Source: Amoebophrya sp. AT5.2
Taxonomy: Eukaryota > Sar > Dinophyceae > Syndiniales > Amoebophryaceae
Assembly (NCBI GenBank): GCA_005223375.1
Contig: RXOD01005487.1
Span: 1 to 13,818, forward strand
Reading direction: 5' to 3'
DNA: 13,818 nucleotides
Position numbers and translations under genes: made by a program. This document shows positions 7,185 through 13,818 of the stretch, piece after piece; position 1 is the first letter of the stretch, and each line of letters begins with the position of its first letter. The notes below the pieces were generated by a model. It was given only the letters and a program-made list of their open reading frames with translations, searched no databases and was not told where the DNA came from.

Positions 7185-9950
7185 ATGTCAACGTCTCCGG
7201 TGATATCGTCCGGTGGTCCGGCTTTGCCGGGGAGCCCGCAGAAGCAGGTTATTTCGAGTCTCGCGCCGACGCAGAGTACCACCACGCCGACCACCGCCAC
7301 GACCACCCCCGTCTCTTCGAGACTCAGCGGCGGCACCACTGGAGACCGGCACGATCCAGGAGGGGCTGCCACTCCAGCTCCGAAGAAGTCCACGCGGTTT
7401 TCGATCGAGCGCCCGGGCACGGGTCAGGTTTCGCTCGTCGGGCCGGGGGAGAGCTCGTCGCCGGAACAGAATCCGGCGGCTAGTAATGGAGGGGGGAGGA
7501 AGAAGAACCGCGTCACCACGCCGGCCGGGACGCCGTCGGGCTCGCCGCTGCGCCCGCCGTCTTTGATCGAGCGGAAAATGCGCGAAGTAGAGTTGGACGA
7601 CGGTGGAGCAGCAGCAGCTGCAGCTCAGCACCTAGGGAGTCAGCTGGCGGGCGCGCTGGGCTCCTTAGTCGTCCCGGCATCTCTGGGAGGCTCTCATCCA
7701 AACAGTAACAGGCAGCCATCGTCTGGGATGACCAAGCACAAGGAATCGGCCGGTTCGAACAACTCCGGCTCGGCCGAGAACTCGAACAGCGGTAGTGTGG
7801 GTAGAAGTCGAAAAACCCCCCTCCAGTCGAACACGAACTCGATTCGCTCTCATACAACTACTACGCCAGGGCCGCCCACGAGTGTTGAGGGACCACATCA
7901 GACACCCAACAAGAAGCAGCGGTCGCAGACGTACGACGTCGCGCTGCTTTACCAGGAGCTGGGTATCCTCGACACGGACCAGCTTCTAATCCGTGACTTG
8001 GGCGAGAGCTTCGGCAAGGTCGATCCCGACGACCCTCTCACCATCCCTCCCGAGTTCGACCCGCGGACGGGAAAGAAGCTGAACGCCAAGGACCGCTTCC
8101 GCTTCATGTTCCGCTCCCTGGTGCAGCAATCACAAAAAAAGATGCGCAAGGAGCTGTTCCGACTCGACCTCTGTCTGCACCACATCGACGAAATGGACGC
8201 GGAGGGCTGGAAGGCCTTTCTACTAAAACACAGAAACGTCACGTTGGAAAATGTCGCTGGTGAGCAGAACAGTGGGAGCAATATGGGCAGTGCTGGAGGT
8301 GGAGGTGACGCAGGCGCAGCAGTAGGAACTGGTGCGGGGGAGCAACAGCAAGCACAGAGCCAACAAGTGGATCATCCAGGAGAAACCGGTGCGCACCAGC
8401 TTGTCGTGGACCCCCGTCGGCAACAGCAAGCTTTGACTCAACATAAACCACGGACAAAAACCGTGCCCCTGCAGCCGAATACGCCGTCAGCACGGACCGC
8501 CGGAGGCCACCACCTTCACGTATTCGGACAACAGGGGCACGGGGGGGCTCAGGCGGCGGGGCAACAAATGGACGATCTCTCGGTCTCCAGCCAGCAAGGC
8601 AGATACTCCGTCTCCAGTCAGGGGCCGCCACGCATGGGCTTCGGGCTGGGTAGTAGTTCCGCGGGAGGTCCTGCTCAGGGGCCACCAGCTGGCTTTGTTC
8701 CTGGTGCTGGAGGTGCTCCTGCTGGCGGTTATCACAATATGCAGTATCAACATGGACCTCCGATGCTGTCGTGGCATCAAACGGCGGAGATGCCGCAGCG
8801 ACGCATCCCACTCAGCGTCTCCTACACGAGCCAGCAGACCTCTACTACAGGATCCAGCGACAGGGCCAACAAGGGTACCTCGAAGCAAGTGCAAGCAGCA
8901 AGTAGCCCGACCATGGCCAGCACAAGCACTAGCAGCACTAAAGGGAAGAAAGGGACCACCTCAAACTCCACCGGAGGGCTGGCGGGCAGCCCCACGGTAC
9001 AGGACGGCATCATGGGCATGATCGGTGGCAGCTGGGTGCGGCCGGCCCCGAGCCGGGGGGACGGGAGCAGTGGTAGCAGCAGGCGGGAACAAGGTGGTAA
9101 GAAGAAGGCTCCGGCGCAGACTGCGAACCAAACACCGGGCAGCGCGAACCAAAGCCAAACGCAAACGTCGAGCGGCAGCGGCATCAGTCAAGCCCCCAGC
9201 GGCTCATCTTCCCAGATGAGGATCCCTCCAGGGCTGCAGCCCTACCGCAGCCTGATTCTCGAAGGCGCGCTGCAGGGCGAGCAACAGATGCAACCGATGA
9301 AAAAGGGAAGAAAGGGAGCAAATGGAAATGCTACGGGCAGCACCAGGCAGCCGCAATTATATCCCCAGCAGGCGGGGCCGGGCGGGGCGGCCGGTGGTCA
9401 ACATACATCTGCATCGTCCCCGATGCTGCTTTCTTCCTCCACGCCGATGTCAAACATGAGTCAACAGGCCTACTTCTTCGACCACAGTACGTCTTCCCAG
9501 CCCCCCGTGATGCCACCCGAGCTGGAAAGCGAGGCCCTCGCCGCGCAGTACGGGATGCCGCAACACCAGTTCGCCATGCCGGGCGGTTCCTACCCCATGT
9601 ACCACCCGGCAATGGTGCCACATGCCCATGCAGCCGCTCAACACTTCGCTGGAAGCCCGCGCGCCGGCCCTGCGGGCGGAATGGTGGGAGTTCATCCACC
9701 GCCAGGAGGTGCGTACCATGCTGGGTACTATCCGCCAGGCGCCTCGCCGTACCTGATGCAGCTGCCAATGACGACTGGGATGACGACGGGAGGCAACATC
9801 GACCAAGGCTCGGATTGGAGCGACGCAGAGGCCTTTCTGGGCCCCGGGGCGGTGGTGGGGGGAGAAGCCGAGGCGGGAGAAGAAGACGACATCAGCTCGC
9901 TTGGGAGAGGCGGGGCGGAGTCGGCGGGAGAGCAGACACCAAGGCAATGA
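7185..9950 (+). CDS. Large low-complexity protein with one compact central island, unknown function
   Basis: Single open frame of 921 residues, ATG at 7185, TGA at 9948. The nearest upstream in-frame stop is TAG 7146, so 7185 is the first Met unless an upstream exon is spliced on. Residues 1-240 are Ser/Thr/Pro/Gly-rich. Residues ~248-356 (nt 7926-8253) look folded: QTYDVALLYQELGILDTDQL, then DPDDPLTIPPEFDPRTGKK, then a basic/aromatic helix region KDRFRFMFRSL and KKMRKELFRLDLCLHHIDEM. From ~357 the chain is Gln/Gly/Ser-rich with basic patches, a PPGLQPYRSLILEGALQGEQ segment near 680, a Met/Pro/His/Tyr-rich stretch (~770-865) and an acidic tail (EAGEEDDISS). No transmembrane segment or RNA-binding motif is identified. 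Such composition is common in RNA-granule, transcription and nuclear proteins, but that is a guess. The reading frame is well supported by length; the function is unknown. Confidence 0.85.
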   Translation: MSTSPVISSGGPALPGSPQKQVISSLAPTQSTTTPTTATTTPVSSRLSGGTTGDRHDPGGAATPAPKKSTRFSIERPGTGQVSLVGPGESSSPEQNPAASNGGGRKKNRVTTPAGTPSGSPLRPPSLIERKMREVELDDGGAAAAAAQHLGSQLAGALGSLVVPASLGGSHPNSNRQPSSGMTKHKESAGSNNSGSAENSNSGSVGRSRKTPLQSNTNSIRSHTTTTPGPPTSVEGPHQTPNKKQRSQTYDVALLYQELGILDTDQLLIRDLGESFGKVDPDDPLTIPPEFDPRTGKKLNAKDRFRFMFRSLVQQSQKKMRKELFRLDLCLHHIDEMDAEGWKAFLLKHRNVTLENVAGEQNSGSNMGSAGGGGDAGAAVGTGAGEQQQAQSQQVDHPGETGAHQLVVDPRRQQQALTQHKPRTKTVPLQPNTPSARTAGGHHLHVFGQQGHGGAQAAGQQMDDLSVSSQQGRYSVSSQGPPRMGFGLGSSSAGGPAQGPPAGFVPGAGGAPAGGYHNMQYQHGPPMLSWHQTAEMPQRRIPLSVSYTSQQTSTTGSSDRANKGTSKQVQAASSPTMASTSTSSTKGKKGTTSNSTGGLAGSPTVQDGIMGMIGGSWVRPAPSRGDGSSGSSRREQGGKKKAPAQTANQTPGSANQSQTQTSSGSGISQAPSGSSSQMRIPPGLQPYRSLILEGALQGEQQMQPMKKGRKGANGNATGSTRQPQLYPQQAGPGGAAGGQHTSASSPMLLSSSTPMSNMSQQAYFFDHSTSSQPPVMPPELESEALAAQYGMPQHQFAMPGGSYPMYHPAMVPHAHAAAQHFAGSPRAGPAGGMVGVHPPPGGAYHAGYYPPGASPYLMQLPMTTGMTTGGNIDQGSDWSDAEAFLGPGAVVGGEAEAGEEDDISSLGRGGAESAGEQTPRQ

Positions 9951-11556
9951 AGCGACTAATACTTTTAAATTTAAGGTTAAGTTGTATTCCTTCGATGATG
10001 ATGTAGTTGTTGGACGCACGACCGACGTCGTTATCCATCGTTTTGAGAAAAGAACGGCGTAGAACGCAACCAAAAAAGAAGTTTGCCGCTGGACTACCGA
10101 CTACGACCAGGATCATTTCGGGACCTCCACACTACTTATAGTTGTAAAAATTGACGCAGTTTTACTTTTACCCGATAACATCCTCGAGGAAGCAGGAGCA
10201 GCCACTCGATCTGCTGGCTCTGCGTTTTCCTGCGAGGATTTGTCGAGGAGCTCGAATTGCGCTCACGCTGTCTATTTTGACGAGGAAGTTTTACACGGGT
10301 CCGATCCTTTCACACAAAAGAAAATCTAAGGGTCGGTACGATTTTTGTGCTGCAATTTAACCATATTGCAACCAACCATCCATCCAACATACTTTCTTTT
10401 ATTGCAAGCAACTAACTTTACTTAGTGCCACGCTTTTGCCGACAAAGGCAAGCTGCAGCAACGAACATCGACATCATAGAGGCATACCTTACAACTTAAC
10501 ATTCGTCATAAAGACAACTACATTGCGACTTTCATATGAGGTCTAGTATTTGGTAAGGCGACTAGATCTGGAGGCTTCAAATTGAACTTGATGCGAAGAG
10601 GGGGGAGAACTGTAGTGGCTGTTCTTGTGGCCGCGACGTTCTAAATAGAAGTACTTCAATTGAGTAGGAGCACGAGGAGGTCGTGTACGAAGAGGTCATG
10701 GTTGGGGAACGGAGACGATGACGAACGGGTGAACATTCCTTCATTATTTTTGCTTTAGAACAATTATCATACCGGGAGTGCCATAAAGATATCGGAACAG
10801 TAGACGAGCATGAGCAGAACGCGGCAGCTGCTCCAGCGCCAGCGACACACGCCTCCTGAAAAACGCCATCAGTATTCGCGCACAATGATATGGCTTTTTT
10901 TATTGAGTTCAAAGCCTAAAAACAGAAGCAGGAAGTTGAGGCGCGCCACTGAGTCGCTGCTCACGTTGCCAGCGCGCGCTCTGTTCAAGGATGGATTAAG
11001 GTTCAGCTAGCTTCGGGTGTCTTCGTCAATGTTGGTGGCGTTATGAATCACCACCGCCCCCGCCCCAGCAACATAATGATTATATATTCATGTTGATGAA
11101 GAAAATTCGGTCGTGCGATGCCCGTTGTAGATTTTTTTTTTCATGTGGTGCTGCCTGGTCGTAACCATTCGCGGTGCTTCGTTGGAGTCGGTCTCGTCGC
11201 GGTTCTTGTCGTCGTCAGTATTGAATCAATAGATTGCACTCCCACGACTACTTGCTTCTTCTACTTGTGCTGCGTAAGAAAGTTCTATTTCTATTTCAGT
11301 CATCAAACGTTAACGTACCTACTAGTGGTTGTGCAGGTGGCCGTGGCTAGTGGATGGCTTTTTTTTATCCCATTGATTCCCCCCGACGTGGACGCTCCTT
11401 CCGGCCCACTTTTATACTTAGAAAGTTTTTCAGACTTTTTTGGACCATGCACAGATGAATGAATGAATGAATGAAATACTTCGCGGCAAGGTCAACAACA
11501 GCATACCGCGTTCGTCGTTAGCCTTGCGCCTCCCTTCGTGAGCTGCTTCCGGGGGT
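9951..11556. other. Long intergenic spacer, no convincing gene
   Basis: About 1.6 kb. Open frames are short, mostly Cys/Ser/Phe-rich and inconsistent with the style of neighbouring proteins. The longest with an ATG, 11118-11462 (114 residues), begins in a T10 run and is hydrophobic throughout because the DNA is T-rich, so I do not call it. The minus-strand frame 10577-10912 is also unremarkable. I saw no tRNA, snRNA or spliced-leader gene. The right end carries a tetranucleotide repeat. The segment presumably holds the 3' UTR of the upstream gene and the promoter or trans-splice region of the 11557 gene. Confidence 0.55.
11455..11474. repeat. Tetranucleotide microsatellite (ATGA)5
   Basis: Five perfect ATGA units in a row in non-coding DNA, about 80 nt before the next start codon. 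A simple-sequence repeat with no inferred function. Confidence 0.95.
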
Positions 11557-12483
11557 ATGATTATGAAAATGTTAGGCCGAGGCCGAGCACATCAAACAAG
11601 AAATGGTGAACCACGAGGACAAGATGACCACGATGCTCGCGACCACGAGGGGGCAGCGTCTATTTTTCGGCCGCGGGCGGGATGGACAGCACCAGTGTCC
11701 TGTTTCCAATACAACAACTCGAGCAGGACGCCGAGAGGCTCTCGACGTCCTCGACTTGTATTGACGGGCGCAATAGGTCTGGGTGTGTTTTTTAACCTCG
11801 TCGCAGCCGCGGGAAGGGGATCCTCTTCATCAGGTGACGACGACCCGGCGATGGGCGCTCCGCTGTCACAGGCCCAGTTGGACGCGGTGAAAAAAAAGAT
11901 GCATGAGATGGACAAGAAAGACGCCCGTAAAAATGGAGGTGCCGGAGATCTCAACGGAAAACAAGGAAAGGATCACCACGAAAAGCAAAAAAAAGATGAC
12001 GATGGAGATCGAAACGGGAACCGCACTGGGAACTCGCCAGGTTCGGTTACACGAAAATCAGACAATTTCTCTGATTTTCTAAACCCACACAAGAAAAAGG
12101 CGCGGCATGAAGTAGATGTAAAGGAGGACGACGAATCTTCTCGATCTTCGCGCGATATGAAGAAGAAGGCGCGGCATCATCATGAAGATCATGTTCACGA
12201 AAAAAATAAGAAAGAGAAAAAGAAGAAATCTTCTGACCATGACCATGATGAGGAGGACGACGAGCATGACAGGAACTGGTACGAGCCGCGGAGCGTCAAG
12301 TCGAGTTGCTTCTTGGAGGGTGTGGCGTGCGATGGAGAGGAAGATGGGAACGAGAACAACGTGCAGGCGGGGACGAACGGTGGCACTTCGACTGTGCAGG
12401 GAAGCGAAAAGCATGACGAGCGGCAAACGCAAGCGCAACAGGACTGGGACACCAAGCCGAGCGTCAATTTCGTCGTGACCTAA
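11557..12483 (+). CDS. Lys/Asp/His-rich protein with one predicted membrane segment, unknown function
   Basis: 308 residues, ATG 11557 to TAA 12481. An in-frame TGA at 11539 precedes the ATG, which is the first Met; further Mets follow at residues 3 and 5. Residues 1-65 are polar and Arg-rich. Residues 67-85 form one hydrophobic stretch (VLTGAIGLGVFFNLVAAA) preceded by SRRPR, fitting a signal-anchor helix or a signal peptide with an unusually long leader; AAAG could be a cleavage site. Residues ~87-250 are extremely charged, with Lys, Asp, Glu and His clusters (HHHEDHVHE, KKEKKKK, DHDHDEEDDEHD). The hexapeptide KKKARH appears at 179-184 and 202-207. The last ~60 residues are less charged and contain two Cys. 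If the helix is an anchor, the positive-inside rule places the charged region on the lumenal or outer side. His/Asp clusters could bind metal ions, but no known motif is present. Coding status is likely; the function is unknown. Confidence 0.7.
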   Translation: MIMKMLGRGRAHQTRNGEPRGQDDHDARDHEGAASIFRPRAGWTAPVSCFQYNNSSRTPRGSRRPRLVLTGAIGLGVFFNLVAAAGRGSSSSGDDDPAMGAPLSQAQLDAVKKKMHEMDKKDARKNGGAGDLNGKQGKDHHEKQKKDDDGDRNGNRTGNSPGSVTRKSDNFSDFLNPHKKKARHEVDVKEDDESSRSSRDMKKKARHHHEDHVHEKNKKEKKKKSSDHDHDEEDDEHDRNWYEPRSVKSSCFLEGVACDGEEDGNENNVQAGTNGGTSTVQGSEKHDERQTQAQQDWDTKPSVNFVVT

Positions 12484-13000
12484 TTGGGTACTGGACAAGG
12501 AGAAGTTAAAGTTCTACTGGAGAACGATAACGAAGGGCACGTACAACTAGGACTCCTGAACAAGAACGAGAAGCATTCGCATGATTGTGACTGGTGGTGT
12601 AGTGAGTGAAGATGCGAGTCGATCATGATCATGATCTTCATCAAGAGAAAGATACTTCTAAAAAAAAATGGCAGAAACAAAACACCCAACGTCAAGCAAC
12701 TGAATGCGAATGAACAAAGAGGAAGATGAGCTGCGAACGTATCAACGTGATGGGAAAGGAGATGACTGAGTGTGACTGACGACGAGACCGGGAGCGCAAA
12801 ACTTAAGCTTCTCAATGTACTTATCATGTACTACCTACGTAAATCCAAAGGCTATGATCGAAAATCCTCTTGTTACTTTTGCCCCCTCTGCTCCTCGTTC
12901 TTCCGAGAGTTGCTGGCTTCGATACCGATTGAAGGGCTGTTCGAACACTGAATGAGGTGACACTGTAGTTAAGCAGCAGGGCGGCCCACTCTCGGCGAAG
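12484..13000. other. Intergenic spacer with a 16-bp palindrome
   Basis: About 517 nt, purine-rich at the left (probable 3' UTR) and mixed at the right. GATCATGATCATGATC at 12621-12636 is a perfect 16-bp palindrome made of overlapping GATCAT units. An A9 run lies near 12660. No open frame worth calling and no RNA gene recognised. Confidence 0.55.
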
Positions 13001-13015
13001 ATGGGCCCCTGCTGC
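12973..13015. repeat. Hairpin spanning the start codon at 13001
   Basis: GCAGCAGGG (12973-12981) pairs with CCCTGCTGC (13007-13015), and after a 2-nt bulge (CG, 12982-12983) GCCCA (12984-12988) pairs with TGGGC (13002-13006), giving 14 G/C-rich pairs and a 13-nt loop. The A of the ATG is the last loop base and the TG is in the stem. It could affect initiation, or could be part of an intron ending at the CTGCTGCAG (13009-13017). Confidence 0.7.
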
Positions 13016-13597
13016 AGGCCTATCAAAAGAATGCGCACCCTCGTGTCTGGGTGGGCGCTTCAGCAGCTGCTCATCCACCCCGGAGCCGGAGAACTTGTAA
13101 CAGCTGCAAGAAAGATAACCTCCACGCTGCTCGAGCGGGCTGCTGCGAGAGCAGTGTACTCGAGATCATCAGCGGCGGATGCCAGTAAAAACAGAAAGAC
13201 GAAAATAAGCCGGACCGGAATTCTTCTCGCGAGAGGCAGAGCAGTCGCCAGGGGCCGGCAGACTCGGACCTCACGAAGAACTTCCACTCGCATGCGCAAG
13301 GACGATGACGGCAACGCCGACGCGGGCAGCGCGGGCTCCCTTCTAGACGACCTCGTGCAGGGGGCGACTGGAACTGGAGGCACAGCGACAGCCGACGCAT
13401 CAGGCTCAGGAGGTCAGTCTTCCTCTACTTCGTCGTCGTCTTCTTCAACGGGAAACAGGCAGCCCTCCGGCTTCGTGTATCCGTGGTACGGGGCGCAATC
13501 GTTTGGTGGCAAGAACCCGTGGCTGCGCGATCCGGGCACAAGCGGGGTGGCGGCAGACCTCGCTCCAATGGCGCCGATGGACCAAGTACTCAACTAA
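13001..13597 (+). CDS. Small protein with basic N-terminus and Ser-rich linker, unknown function
   Basis: 198 residues, ATG 13001 to TAA 13595; the upstream frame is open only back to TGA 12953. Residues 1-100 are Arg/Lys-rich with only three acidic residues (E31, E45, D60) and helix-friendly Ala/Leu runs, which would suit a mitochondrial (or other organellar) targeting sequence. Residues ~101-125 turn acidic (DDDGNADAG, LLDDLV). Residues ~137-152 are a Ser-rich linker, and the C-terminal ~45 residues hold an aromatic/Gly segment (GFVYPWYGAQSFGGKNPWLR). I do not recognise it. The start is uncertain: a second Met at residue 11 (nt 13031) lies just past the hairpin and past a possible splice acceptor at 13017, so the N-terminus could come from another exon. 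The frame is modest in length but its composition changes in a protein-like way. Organellar targeting is inference. Confidence 0.6.
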   Translation: MGPCCRPIKRMRTLVSGWALQQLLIHPGAGELVTAARKITSTLLERAAARAVYSRSSAADASKNRKTKISRTGILLARGRAVARGRQTRTSRRTSTRMRKDDDGNADAGSAGSLLDDLVQGATGTGGTATADASGSGGQSSSTSSSSSSTGNRQPSGFVYPWYGAQSFGGKNPWLRDPGTSGVAADLAPMAPMDQVLN

Positions 13598-13759
13598 AGT
13601 ACTGAAGTTGCTTGATGGTCGTTTCAAACCTCTGAGAAAAATTAAAATAACGGAAAGCAAATCTTGTAGCACTCATGCAACATTTGCGTATGGAAAGGTG
13701 AGCTCCCGTGGCGATTCTCGCGGCGTGGACATCCTACTTCCGCCCACTGGGATTCACGC
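13598..13759. other. 3' tail of the last gene and unassigned right-edge DNA
   Basis: Begins with AT-rich sequence including ATTAAAATAA near 13641-13650, a plausible 3' UTR. AAG|GTGAGC at 13695-13703 is a good match to a eukaryotic splice donor. From 13698 one frame stays open to the window edge. Too little is visible to call a gene. Confidence 0.4.
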
Positions 13760-13818
13760 GAGCACGTTTCCGATGGAGGCCGCGGCAGACCGCCTCGGCC
13801 TCCATCGGAAACGTGCTC
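13760..13818. repeat. Perfect 22-bp inverted repeat at the right edge
   Basis: The left arm 13760-13781 starts GAGCACGTTTCCGATGG and ends AGGCC; the right arm 13797-13818 is its exact reverse complement, with a 15-nt spacer (GCGGCAGACCGCCTC) that can form a further small GCGG/CCGC stem. The right arm ends on the last base of the window, so the repeat may extend further. Confidence 0.95.

Noticed and set aside
10577..10912. 111-residue minus-strand ORF
   Set aside because: Cys/Ser-rich translation of spacer DNA with no domain, and the only candidate on that strand not overlapping a real gene.
11118..11462. 114-residue hydrophobic ORF on + strand
   Set aside because: T-rich DNA reads as Phe/Val/Leu by composition; it starts in a T10 run, contains Cys/Thr-rich junk-like stretches and ends in a microsatellite. 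No motif supports it.
13001..13021. N-terminal MGPCC as a myristoylation/palmitoylation signal
   Set aside because: The known N-myristoylation consensus disfavours Pro right after Gly2 and needs a small residue at position 6; here Pro3 and Arg6 break it.
1..13818. Spliced-leader, tRNA, snRNA or CRISPR-like elements
   Set aside because: Read for the conserved dinoflagellate leader, tRNA T-arm signatures and regularly spaced repeats; none found by eye, though weak or divergent copies could be missed.

Overview
The window is nuclear DNA from a eukaryotic protist. It has GT-AG introns that must be removed to keep reading frames, long non-coding spacers, Ser/Gly/Gln-rich disordered proteins and no bacterial-style operon signals. 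All five supported genes lie on the + strand. One intron carries a hairpin and a direct repeat at its ends, which resembles the introner elements known from dinoflagellates and their relatives (Amoebophrya, Polarella/Symbiodinium). A dinoflagellate or other alveolate is therefore my best guess, but this is inference: no spliced-leader gene, rRNA or other taxonomic marker is present.

Layout. 2-3903: 3' part of a large unrecognised helical/coiled-coil protein gene, two exons, cut by the left edge. 3904-4805: spacer. 4806-6200: a hypoxanthine-guanine phosphoribosyltransferase (HPRT) gene, the only gene identified with certainty, with probably four exons including a 13-nt micro-exon. 6201-7184: AT-richer spacer that may hold a 5' exon or leader of the next gene. 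7185-9950: 921-residue, mostly disordered protein with one compact, charged central island. 9951-11556: long spacer with no convincing gene. 11557-12483: 308-residue Lys/Asp/His-rich protein with one predicted membrane segment. 12484-13000: spacer. 13001-13597: 198-residue protein with a basic N-terminus and a Ser-rich linker. 13598-13818: tail ending in a perfect 22-bp inverted repeat that stops exactly at the window edge.

Function. The HPRT gene implies purine-base salvage. The other four genes are not recognisable by eye, and nothing shows that the five share a pathway. The most notable structures are the HPRT intron at 5689-6011 (9-bp direct repeat at both splice junctions plus a 19-bp hairpin just inside the donor), the neighbouring 48-nt intron and micro-exon, the terminal inverted repeat, and a hairpin over the start codon at 13001.
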